From: Stutzerimonas azotifigens
GTDB taxonomy: Bacteria; Pseudomonadota; Gammaproteobacteria; Pseudomonadales; Pseudomonadaceae
Reading direction: 5' to 3'
DNA length: 64,000 nucleotides
Assembly (NCBI RefSeq): GCF_013522725.1
Contig: NZ_JAAMRF010000004.1
Location: 310,001 to 374,000 of the forward strand
The translations under genes were made by a program, and so were the position numbers. Shown piece after piece: positions 56,637-64,000 of this stretch. The notes under the pieces are model-generated. The model was not told where the DNA came from and made no database searches. It saw only the letters and a list, made by a program, of their open reading frames with translations. How positions within the stretch are numbered: position 1 is the first letter of the stretch; the number at the start of each line of letters is the position of its first letter.

Positions 56637-58309
56637 GCTGGATTCCACTGGCCGACCTGCTGCGCCACGTAGGCCCGGCCCGGCAAGTCGCCCTGGCAAC
56701 CGCCCTTTCGCTGACCGAGCTTCAGGACCAGGCATTGCGCCTGGCCGGCGGTCTGCGCGAACGCGGCATCCGTCACCTCGGTGTGCACCTGGAGGATGCC
56801 GGCCAGATGGCTGTCGTGCTGCTCGCTGCCTGGCGCGCCGGCGTATGCGTATGGCTGCCAGCCGACCTTCAACCGGCCAGCCGCGCGCGCCTGGCAGGCA
56901 AGGTCGAGCTGTGGCTGAGCGATCAGCCCGAGGACAACCGCTACGACCAGCTCTACGGCGAAGCCCTGGAACCCGCACCACTCGACCTGGACACCTGCCG
57001 CCTGGTGCTGTGCACCTCAGGGTCGAGCGGCGAGCCGAAACTGATCGAAAAGCAGCTGCGCCAACTGGCCAACGAGGTCGAGGCGCTGGAACGGCTGTGG
57101 GGCGCCGAACTCGGCAGCGCCTGCGTGGTGGGCAGCGTCGCGGCGCAGCACATCTACGGTTTGCTGTTCCGGGTGCTCTGGCCGCTCTGCGCGGGCCGTC
57201 CGTTCCTACGTCGCGCCCTGCCCTTCGCGGAAGACCTACAGCTGGCCAGCCGCACGCACACGCCGTTCTGCTGGGTGGCCAGCCCGGCGTTGCTCAAGCG
57301 CATGGGCGACAACCTCGACTGGAGCGCCCTGCGCCAGGTACGCAAGGTCTTTTCCTCCGGCGGCGCGCTGCCGGAGCAGGCCGCCGGGCAGCTGCAGGCC
57401 CGCCTCGGCCAGTGGCCCACCGAAATCTACGGCAGCTCCGAAACCGGCGGCATCGCCTGGCGCGCCGGAGAAACCGCATGGACGCCCTTTGCCGACGTGC
57501 AGCTGAGCCAGCGCGACGACGGTGCCCTTCAGGTCCGCTCGCCGTACCTGCCACAGGGACAATGCGAACAGACCAGCGACGCCGCCCTGATGAGGGACGA
57601 CGGCCGCTTCGAACTGCTCGGCCGGGTCGACCGTATCGTCAAGCTGGAAGAGAAACGGGTGTCGCTGCCCATGCTCGAGGCGGCACTGGCCGAACATCCC
57701 TGGGTCAAGGAGGCCCGACTGGGGGTGGTCCGCGAGAACCGCGATTCCCTTGGCGCGCTCGTCGCGCTCAGCGGCGCCGGCCTGCATGCGCTGCGCAACA
57801 AGGGACGGCGCGCCCTCACCCAGGCATTGCGCACGCACCTGGCCGGCCACTGCGAGCCCCTCGCGCTGCCACGGCGCTGGCGCCTGACGCTGGAGCTGCC
57901 CTGCAATGCCCAGGGCAAGCTGCCGCAAGCGGAGATCGAACGCTGCCTCGCCGCGCCGCGCGTACACTTGCCCCATGCTCTATCGCAACACCAGACCGAT
58001 GATCACTGGCTCCTCGAACTCGGGGTGCCGGTGGATCTGGCCCACTTCACTGGGCACTTTCCCGAGACCCCGGTGCTGCCGGGGGTCGTACAAATAGACT
58101 GGGCCCTGAGCCTGGCACGCCAACTGATGGACCTGCCGCCGCTGTTCCGTGGAATGGAGGTGCTGAAGTTTCAGCAACTCGCACGGCCTGGGGATCGGCT
58201 GCACCTCACCCTGCGCTTCGATCGCGAGCGCAACAAGCTGCATTTTGCTTACCGCAACGGCGACGCACCCTGCTCGTCCGGACGCATTCTACTGGGGGAA
58301 TACCAATGA
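56633..58309 (+). CDS. Acyl-ACP ligase fused to hot-dog dehydratase (ApeH-ApeI-like)
   Basis: The 558-residue product has an adenylate-forming domain (about 1-440), with the P-loop CTSGSSGEPK, YGSSETGG and GRVDRIVKLEEKRVS. It would activate an aryl acid starter and load it on an ACP. The C-terminal hot-dog domain (about 446-558) has the dehydratase motif HFPETPVLPGV (H475), with Asp at the second catalytic position (D489), FabA-like rather than FabZ-like. In several described clusters these are separate genes; here they are one. AGGAGG precedes ATG 56633. Confidence 0.9.
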   Translation: MSWIPLADLLRHVGPARQVALATALSLTELQDQALRLAGGLRERGIRHLGVHLEDAGQMAVVLLAAWRAGVCVWLPADLQPASRARLAGKVELWLSDQPEDNRYDQLYGEALEPAPLDLDTCRLVLCTSGSSGEPKLIEKQLRQLANEVEALERLWGAELGSACVVGSVAAQHIYGLLFRVLWPLCAGRPFLRRALPFAEDLQLASRTHTPFCWVASPALLKRMGDNLDWSALRQVRKVFSSGGALPEQAAGQLQARLGQWPTEIYGSSETGGIAWRAGETAWTPFADVQLSQRDDGALQVRSPYLPQGQCEQTSDAALMRDDGRFELLGRVDRIVKLEEKRVSLPMLEAALAEHPWVKEARLGVVRENRDSLGALVALSGAGLHALRNKGRRALTQALRTHLAGHCEPLALPRRWRLTLELPCNAQGKLPQAEIERCLAAPRVHLPHALSQHQTDDHWLLELGVPVDLAHFTGHFPETPVLPGVVQIDWALSLARQLMDLPPLFRGMEVLKFQQLARPGDRLHLTLRFDRERNKLHFAYRNGDAPCSSGRILLGEYQ

Positions 58310-59142
58310 CCGACCTGAACGAACTGGCGCCTGCGCCCGTCATGCTCGATATGAGCACGACGGCCACCGCCACTGCCGTGCGTAACCCGATCCCGGCCCT
58401 TGCCGAAGACTGGTTCAAGCCCTGCGCCGTGGTGCCGGTCTACAACCATGAGCGGCAGCTGGCCGAGGTCGTGCAGCAGCTGCAGGCCGAAGACCTTCAC
58501 TGCATCTTGGTCGACGACGGCTCGTCGCCCGAATCCGCCGCCGTCATCGACGAACTGGCCCGGCTGCCGGGCGTCAGCCTGGTGCGTCACGCGCGCAACC
58601 AAGGCAAGGGCGCCGCGGTGATCCGAGGCATCCGCGAAGCGGCCCGACTCGGTTACTCCCACGCCCTGCAAGTCGACGCCGACGGGCAGCATGACCTGGG
58701 CGTCGTCGGCCACTTCCTCGACATCGCCAGCCAGGCGCCTGACGCCGTGGTCTGCGGCTATCCGCAGTTCGATGGCAGCGTGCCGAAGGGACGCCTGTAC
58801 GGGCGCTACCTGACCCACGTCTGGGTCTGGATCAACACCCTGTCCACCTCGATCCGCGATTCGATGTGCGGGCTGCGCGTCTACCCGCTGGCTCCGACCC
58901 TGGCCCTGGCCGATTCGGTGCAACTGGGCAAGCGCATGGAGTTCGACAGCGAAGTGCTGGTGCGCCTGCACTGGCGCGATCAGCCGATGGTCTGGCTGCC
59001 GGCGCAAGTCACCTATCCGGCCGACGGCGTCTCGCACTTCCGTCTGTGGCAGGACAACGCACGGATTTCGGCCATGCATGCCCGGCTGTTCTTCGGCATG
59101 CTGGTCCGGGCACCGGGGCTGCTGCTTCGCCGGTGGCGCTGA
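58306..59142 (+). CDS. Family 2 glycosyltransferase
   Basis: This 278-residue GT2 enzyme has CAVVPVYNHERQL, ILVDDGSSPE and the metal-binding DADGQHD (DxD). The later MCGLRVYPL and MEFDSEVLVRL complete the family pattern. It has a Thr/Ala-rich N-terminal extension of about 30 residues. In aryl polyene clusters it would glycosylate the anchor or lipid head. In some relatives the glycosyltransferase is fused to an acyltransferase; here the acyltransferase is the next gene, overlapping by one base (TGATG). Confidence 0.9.
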   Translation: MTDLNELAPAPVMLDMSTTATATAVRNPIPALAEDWFKPCAVVPVYNHERQLAEVVQQLQAEDLHCILVDDGSSPESAAVIDELARLPGVSLVRHARNQGKGAAVIRGIREAARLGYSHALQVDADGQHDLGVVGHFLDIASQAPDAVVCGYPQFDGSVPKGRLYGRYLTHVWVWINTLSTSIRDSMCGLRVYPLAPTLALADSVQLGKRMEFDSEVLVRLHWRDQPMVWLPAQVTYPADGVSHFRLWQDNARISAMHARLFFGMLVRAPGLLLRRWR

Positions 59143-60077
59143 TGCGTGAGCCGGGCCAGGCGCACTGGGCCGAGCGACGCGAGCAGGGCAGCTACCGGCT
59201 GATGAAATTCACCGCGACGGCGGTGCGCCTGCTCGGTCGCCGGGCGATGGCGCCGCTGCTGTACTTGATCGTCCTTTATTACTACCTCTGCGTGCCCAGC
59301 GCGCGGCGTAGTGCGCACGAGTACCAGCGACGCCTCGCGGCCTGGAGCGGTCAAGCCGCGCTCGCGCCGACGGCCAGCTCGGTGTTTCGGCAGTTCATGG
59401 CCTTCGCCGACGCCATGCTCGACAAGCTCGACGTCTGGAACGGCACGCTGCGCCCCGAGCAGGTCGTCATCGACGATCCGGCGGACATCCATGGGCGGTT
59501 CCGTCAGGGCCGTGGCCAGCTGCTGGTCGGCTCGCACCTGGGCAATCTCGAAGTCTGCCGCGCCCTGGCCGAGCGGGGCTCGTCGGTAACGATGAACGTG
59601 CTGGTCCACACCCGTCACGCCGAACACTTCAACCGTCTGCTCGGCGAATCGGGCGCGAGCCACCTGCGTCTGATCCAGGTGAGCGAGCTGGACCCGGCCG
59701 TCATGCTGCAGCTTTCCCAGCGTCTGGAGCGTGGCGAATGGCTGGCGATTGCCGGTGACCGGGTTCCGCTGCACGGCGCTCGCGTCAGCGAGGTCCGCTT
59801 TCTCGGCGAACCGGCGACCTTCGCCCAAGGGCCGTGGCTGCTGGCCGGGCTGCTGGAATGCCCGGTCAATCTGCTGTTCTGCCTGAAACAGGGCGACCGC
59901 TATCACGTTCACCTCGAGCCCTTCGCCGAGCGCATCGCCTGGCGCCGCGCCGAACGCGACGCCGTGGTCGGCCAATGGGCGCAGCGCTATGCCGATCGCC
60001 TGGCGGCGCGCTGCCTGGAGGTACCGCTGCAATGGTTCAATTTCTTCCCGTTCTGGAAACACCATGACCGAAGCTGA
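59142..60077 (+). CDS. LpxL/HtrB-family acyltransferase
   Basis: This 311-residue enzyme of the lipid A lauroyl-acyltransferase family has a hydrophobic anchor near residues 36-52. The catalytic HLGNLE (H-x4-E) is within GSHLGNLEVCRAL, followed by GDRVPL. In this context it probably transfers the aryl polyene acyl chain to a lipid acceptor, not to lipid A itself. ATG 59142 overlaps the preceding stop; the 3' end overlaps the ammonia-lyase gene by 14 bases. Confidence 0.9.
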   Translation: MREPGQAHWAERREQGSYRLMKFTATAVRLLGRRAMAPLLYLIVLYYYLCVPSARRSAHEYQRRLAAWSGQAALAPTASSVFRQFMAFADAMLDKLDVWNGTLRPEQVVIDDPADIHGRFRQGRGQLLVGSHLGNLEVCRALAERGSSVTMNVLVHTRHAEHFNRLLGESGASHLRLIQVSELDPAVMLQLSQRLERGEWLAIAGDRVPLHGARVSEVRFLGEPATFAQGPWLLAGLLECPVNLLFCLKQGDRYHVHLEPFAERIAWRRAERDAVVGQWAQRYADRLAARCLEVPLQWFNFFPFWKHHDRS

Positions 60078-61599
60078 TCCCGTCGTATTCGGCACGCATC
60101 ACCTGCGTATCGAGGATCTTCTGGCGGTGGCCGAGCGCCGCTCGCCGACTCGCCTGCAGGCCGATCCCGCCTTTCGCGGGGGCATCGCCAGGGGCGCCGC
60201 GTTCCTCGACACCCTGCTCGACCGCGAAGGCGTCATCTATGGCGTGACCACTGGCTACGGCGATTCCTGCGTGGTCCCGGTGCCGCTGCATCAGGTCGAG
60301 GCCCTGCCTCGCCATCTGTATACCTTCCATGGCTGCGGCCTGGGCAAGCTGCTCGATGCACCCTCGACCCGCGCCGTACTCGGCGCCCGGCTCCGCTCCC
60401 TGACCCATGGCATGTCCGGGGTGCGCATCGAGCTGCTGGAGCGGCTGCACGCCTTCATCGAGCACGATGTGCTGCCACTGATTCCCGAAGAGGGCTCGGT
60501 GGGCGCCAGCGGCGATCTCACGCCGCTGTCCTACGTCGCTGCGGCCCTCAGCGGCGAGCGCGAGGTGCTCCATCGGGGCGTGCGACGCCACGCCGCCGAG
60601 GTGCATCTCGAATTGGGCTGGACGCCCATGGTGCTGCGCCCGAAGGAGGCGCTGGCGCTGATGAACGGCACGGCGGTGATGACCGGCCTTGCCTGCCTGG
60701 CGTTCGCCCGCGCCGAGTACCTGTTGCAGCTGGCGACGCGCATCACCGCGCTCAACGTGGTCGCCCTGGAAGGCAATCCGGAGCATTTCGACGAGCGTCT
60801 GTTCGCCGCCAAACCCCATCCAGGGCAGGCGCAGGTCGCCGCCTGGCTGCGCAGCGACCTGGCCATCGAGGCGCCGGCCGCCCCGCTGCATCGCCTGCAG
60901 GATCGCTATTCGATCCGCTGCGCCCCTCATGTGCTCGGCGTGCTGGCCGACAGCCTGGGGTTGCTGCGCCAGTTCATCGAGACCGAGCTCAACAGCGCCA
61001 ACGACAACCCGATCATCGATGCCGAAAACGAACGCGTGCTGCACGGCGGGCATTTCTATGGCGGGCACATCGCCTTCGCGATGGACAGCCTGAAGAACCT
61101 CATCGGCAACGTCGCCGACCTGCTCGACCGGCAACTGGCGCTGCTGGTCGACGTTCGCTACAACCACGGGCTGCCGAGCAACCTGTCCGGCGCCCCGGCC
61201 GCCACGGCAATGATCAACCACGGTTTCAAGGCGGTGCAGATCGGCGCCAGCGCCTGGACCGCCGAGGCATTGAAGAACACCCTGCCGGCCAGCGTGTTCT
61301 CCCGCTCCACCGAATGCCACAACCAGGACAAGGTCAGCATGGGCACCATCGCCGCGCGGGATGCGCTGCGCAGCCTCGAACTAGCCGAACAGGTCGCTGC
61401 CGCCACGCTACTGGCCGCCAATCAAGGCGTCTGGCTGCGCTGTCGCGAACGCGCAGCGCCGCTGCCGCCCCGCCTTGCAGACATGCATCACGCGCTGCGG
61501 GAAGACTTCGCGCCGGTGATCGAAGACCGCGCCCTGGAAGCCGAACTGCGCCTGTGCCTGGAGCGCATCCGCACACGGCACTGGGGGCTGTATGCGTAA
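60064..61599 (+). CDS. Aromatic amino acid ammonia-lyase (HAL/PAL/TAL family)
   Basis: This 511-residue MIO enzyme has the cofactor-forming triad Ala-Ser-Gly at residues 148-150 (GSVGASGDLTPLSY) and the catalytic Tyr in YGVTTGYG (Y59). NSANDNPIID is the second active-site block. The selectivity pair reads Phe88-His89. Histidine ammonia-lyase has Ser-His and tyrosine ammonia-lyase His-Leu at these positions (family alignment from memory). Inside an aryl polyene cluster it most likely supplies a cinnamate- or coumarate-type starter from Phe or Tyr. It should not be annotated as hutH. Confidence 0.9.
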   Translation: MTEADPVVFGTHHLRIEDLLAVAERRSPTRLQADPAFRGGIARGAAFLDTLLDREGVIYGVTTGYGDSCVVPVPLHQVEALPRHLYTFHGCGLGKLLDAPSTRAVLGARLRSLTHGMSGVRIELLERLHAFIEHDVLPLIPEEGSVGASGDLTPLSYVAAALSGEREVLHRGVRRHAAEVHLELGWTPMVLRPKEALALMNGTAVMTGLACLAFARAEYLLQLATRITALNVVALEGNPEHFDERLFAAKPHPGQAQVAAWLRSDLAIEAPAAPLHRLQDRYSIRCAPHVLGVLADSLGLLRQFIETELNSANDNPIIDAENERVLHGGHFYGGHIAFAMDSLKNLIGNVADLLDRQLALLVDVRYNHGLPSNLSGAPAATAMINHGFKAVQIGASAWTAEALKNTLPASVFSRSTECHNQDKVSMGTIAARDALRSLELAEQVAAATLLAANQGVWLRCRERAAPLPPRLADMHHALREDFAPVIEDRALEAELRLCLERIRTRHWGLYA

Positions 61600-62020
61600 G
61601 ACGGGCGTGCTGCAGGCCGAGCTCGAACTGCTGATCCCCTTCTTCGATGTCGACTCGATGGACGTGGTCTGGCACGGGCATTACGTGAAGTACCTGGAGC
61701 AGTCGCGCTGCGTGCTCCTGGAGCGTGTCGGCCACGGCTACGTGCAGATGCGCGAGTCGGGTTACGCCTGGCCGGTCGTCGACCTGCAGCTGCGCTACCT
61801 GCGCCCGGCCCGCTTCAACCAGAGGGTCGTCGTGCGCGCGGACCTCGTCGAATGGGAGCACCGCCTGAAGATCAACTACCTGATCGTCGACGCGGACAAC
61901 GGCGAACGCCTGACCCGTGGCAGCAGCGTCCAGGTGGCGGTCGAGATCGCCACGCGGGAAATGCAGATGGCGTCGCCCCGGGTATTGATCGATGCGGTCG
62001 AGAGGGCCCTGGCATGCTGA
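61592..62020 (+). CDS. 4HBT-type thioesterase (ApeK-like)
   Basis: This 142-residue hot-dog thioesterase has the YbgC/4-hydroxybenzoyl-CoA signature FFDVDSMDVVWHGHYVKYLE, with the catalytic Asp in the N-terminal part. It probably releases or edits ACP-bound chains of the pigment pathway. It overlaps the ammonia-lyase gene by eight bases and the LolA-like gene by seven. Confidence 0.9.
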   Translation: MRKTGVLQAELELLIPFFDVDSMDVVWHGHYVKYLEQSRCVLLERVGHGYVQMRESGYAWPVVDLQLRYLRPARFNQRVVVRADLVEWEHRLKINYLIVDADNGERLTRGSSVQVAVEIATREMQMASPRVLIDAVERALAC

Positions 62021-62637
62021 ACCGGACCGCGCGCTCGCTCACTCGCCGCCTCGCCATCGCTGCCGCCCTGCTGGCAGGGTTCGTGGCACCTCGCGCGTGG
62101 GCGTTCGAACTGGAGGAGCTCGCGCAGCAGCTGCAGGCCACGGAAGTCGTGCGTGGGCGCTTCATCCAGGAAAAGCACCTGCGCGCCCTCGCCCAGCCGC
62201 TGAGCAGTCAGGGCCGCTTCGTGCTTTCACCCACCCATGGCCTGCTCTGGTCCCTAGAGCAGCCGCTGACACAGGATTACCGCATCACCCCAGGAGCCAT
62301 CGAGCGGCGCAGCGAAGGCCAGTGGAGGCCGGCCGCGCAAGGCCAGGCCGGCCCGCACAGCCAGCTGTTCCTGCAGGTGCTGCGCGGCGATACCCGCGGA
62401 TTGCAGGAACAGTTCGAACCGCAGCTCGAGGGCAGCGCCGAGGCCTGGCAATTGCGCCTGACACCTCGCTCACGCCTGCTGCAGCAGGTGTTCTCCCACA
62501 TCGCGCTGGCCGGGGGAGCACGGGTGGAGCGTATCGAGCTGGTCGAAACGCAGGGCGACCGAACCCTGGTGCGGCTGCTCGACCAGCAGACCGACAGCGC
62601 CCTGAGCGCTGCTGAGCAACATGAGCTACACGACTGA
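62014..62637 (+). CDS. LolA-like periplasmic carrier (ApeL-like)
   Basis: This 207-residue exported protein has a signal peptide (cleavage after AWA, about residue 30) and a LolA fold. Its start FELEELAQQLQATEVVRGRFIQEK is the family signature. It should ferry the hydrophobic pigment across the periplasm to the outer membrane, working with the MMPL exporter encoded next. AGAGGG precedes ATG 62014. It overlaps the exporter gene by 17 bases. Confidence 0.9.
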   Translation: MLNRTARSLTRRLAIAAALLAGFVAPRAWAFELEELAQQLQATEVVRGRFIQEKHLRALAQPLSSQGRFVLSPTHGLLWSLEQPLTQDYRITPGAIERRSEGQWRPAAQGQAGPHSQLFLQVLRGDTRGLQEQFEPQLEGSAEAWQLRLTPRSRLLQQVFSHIALAGGARVERIELVETQGDRTLVRLLDQQTDSALSAAEQHELHD

Positions 62638-64000
62638 TACGGCCCCGGCGCATCGGCGCTGGCTGGTCGGCGGTTTTCTCTTGGCATTGCTGGCGCTCGG
62701 CGTCGTCGCGTTCGGCCAATGGCGCGGTGCGGCGCCGATCAGCACGAGTCTCTTGCAACTGCTGCCGGACACCGCCACGGGGGAATTCGAAACCCTGGCC
62801 GAGCAGCGCATGCAGGAGCCACTCAACCGCGACCTGCTGATCCTGGTCCGCCACGCCGATGCCGCACGAGCGACGGCACTTGTCCGGCAGCTCGGCGAGC
62901 AGCTGCGGGCATCCGGCCTGTTCGAACAGGTGCAGGAGTCGCTGCAGGCCGATCTGCCCGCGGTGCGCCAGCAACTGCTCGAACAGCGTCTGGCCCTGCT
63001 CGGGCCGGCCGAGCGTCGCCTGCTGATCGACTCGCCACAGGCCTGGGTCGAGCAGCGCTTACAACGCCTGTACGACCCGACCGGCAGCGCCGGGCTGATC
63101 CCGCTGGAGCTGGACGTCTGGGGGAGCGCCGCGATGGCGCAGCAGTATCAGGCGAGCCTGGCGGGCAAGGTCCAGACCGACCTCGACGGCCAGCTGTTCG
63201 TCGAACGGGACGGCGTGCGCTGGGCCGTGCTGCACGCCCGTACGCAGGGCGGCGCCTTCGACCGCGGCCTGCCGGCACAGGTCGCCGCACAGGTCGACAG
63301 CGCTCGCCGGCAGGTGTCGGCCGCCGGTGGCGAGTTGCTCGCCGCCAGTGGCCTGCTGCATGCCGCCCATGGCGAAACCCAGGCACGCCGGGAAACCACG
63401 CTGATCGGCGGCGTCTCTCTGGCGGCGGGCATCGGCCTGCTGTTGCTGCTGTTTCGCAACCTGCGCGTGTTGCTGGTGGTGCTTCCGGTACTCGTCGGCG
63501 CACTGGCGGGCGCTACCGTCTGCATCGCAGTCTTCGGCAGTCTCCATCTGCTGACCCTGGTGCTGGGCGCCAGCCTGGTGGGCGTCAGCCTGGACTTCCC
63601 CCTGCACTACCTGTCCAAGAGCTGGGCGCTGCAACCCTGGCGGCCGTGGCGCGGCCTGCGCCTGACACTCGGCGGGCTCAGCCTGGCGCTGCTCACCAAC
63701 CTCATCGGCTACCTGGCGCTGGCCTTCACGCCCTTTCCCGCACTGACCCAGATCGCGGTGTTCTCGGCCAGCGGCCTGCTCGCCGCCTATCTCTGCACGG
63801 TCTGCCTGTTGCCAGCGCTGATCGGCGGTTCGCTGCGCCCCGCCGCGACGCCCCTGGCGCTGGCGCAACGCCTGCTGGCCTGGCGCGAGCGGCTGCTCGT
63901 GCGTATCGCCACACCCTGGCTGCTCGTCGCGCTGCTGATGTGCTGCGGCGCAGGGCTGATGCAGCTCTCGTTCAAGGACGACCTGCGCCAGTGGGTCAGC
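62621..64000 (+). CDS. MMPL/RND-family exporter, N-terminal part (ApeM-like)
   Basis: The gene is open at the right edge; 460 codons are visible. The protein starts MSYTTDTAPAHRRWLVGG, with membrane helix 1 at about 14-31. A periplasmic loop follows (about 32-255), then helices 2-6 (about 260-400) with the MMPL-type GASLVGVSLDFPLHYLSK. A last helix near residues 427-445 leads into the second periplasmic loop. It would drive the pigment lipid from the inner membrane to the LolA-like carrier. The remaining synthesis genes (ketosynthases, ketoreductase, second dehydratase) are expected past the edge. Confidence 0.9.
   Translation, partial: MSYTTDTAPAHRRWLVGGFLLALLALGVVAFGQWRGAAPISTSLLQLLPDTATGEFETLAEQRMQEPLNRDLLILVRHADAARATALVRQLGEQLRASGLFEQVQESLQADLPAVRQQLLEQRLALLGPAERRLLIDSPQAWVEQRLQRLYDPTGSAGLIPLELDVWGSAAMAQQYQASLAGKVQTDLDGQLFVERDGVRWAVLHARTQGGAFDRGLPAQVAAQVDSARRQVSAAGGELLAASGLLHAAHGETQARRETTLIGGVSLAAGIGLLLLLFRNLRVLLVVLPVLVGALAGATVCIAVFGSLHLLTLVLGASLVGVSLDFPLHYLSKSWALQPWRPWRGLRLTLGGLSLALLTNLIGYLALAFTPFPALTQIAVFSASGLLAAYLCTVCLLPALIGGSLRPAATPLALAQRLLAWRERLLVRIATPWLLVALLMCCGAGLMQLSFKDDLRQWVS

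Noticed and set aside
60037-61320. 427-codon open frame antisense to the ammonia-lyase
   Set aside because: Low-complexity shadow frame; the plus-strand gene has all MIO-enzyme motifs.

Overview
The window is typical Pseudomonas chromosome. GC content is high, coding is dense, and overlapping start/stop codons are common. Gene families and orders are those of fluorescent and yellow-pigmented pseudomonads. The run trmB-thiG-thiS-DUF423-mtgA-...-rpoH-ftsX-ftsE-ftsY-M16 pair-rsmD-hydrolase-coaD-ferredoxin-ggt, and the run acyl-CoA dehydrogenase-cvrA-mscK-selO, are both familiar core Pseudomonas orders (from memory, not searched). A complete zeaxanthin-glucoside carotenoid cluster points to a yellow-pigmented species such as the P. 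straminea / P. flavescens / P. argentinensis group; this placement is an inference.

Layout. 1-18.4 kb: core housekeeping block (tRNA and rRNA methylation, thiamine thiazole synthesis, peptidoglycan glycosyltransferase, heat-shock sigma factor, FtsEX and the SRP receptor FtsY, CoA synthesis, ferredoxin, gamma-glutamyltransferase). A large CHASE/PAS hybrid histidine kinase is inserted between mtgA and the rpoH side. 18.5-26.8 kb: rlmJ, then the carotenoid island. In it crtE is transcribed rightward, fni-crtX-crtY-crtI-crtB leftward as one tightly overlapping operon, and crtZ converges on crtB. The divergent crtE/fni spacer holds a perfect TTGTACA-TCT-TGTACAA inverted repeat. 26.9-35.6 kb: core block of acyl-CoA dehydrogenase, K+/H+ antiporter, MscK-type channel and SelO AMPylase. 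35.6-44.3 kb: an orphan type VI secretion cargo module (hcp, vgrG, DUF4123 adaptor, VasX-like pore-forming effector, DUF6708 membrane protein as probable immunity). It has a sigma-54 promoter before hcp and a strong terminator after it. 44.4-50.8 kb: a GntR/UTRA-controlled ABC importer operon carrying two phosphohydrolases of different folds, with two candidate operators. 50.9-53.7 kb: SLC13-type transporter, a two-gene small-protein operon, and trxC. 54-64 kb: the left part of an aryl polyene (APE) pigment cluster, running off the right edge inside the exporter gene. It holds a KS-like chain length factor, acyltransferases, two ACPs, an acyl-ACP ligase fused to a dehydratase, a glycosyltransferase, an aromatic amino acid ammonia-lyase, a thioesterase, a LolA-like carrier and an MMPL exporter.

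Together, the carotenoid and aryl polyene clusters give this genome two unrelated routes to membrane-located yellow antioxidant pigments about 27 kb apart. The type VI module and the phosphoester/phosphonate-like importer are the other clear accessory segments. No tRNA, rRNA, insertion sequence, phage or CRISPR array was recognised.
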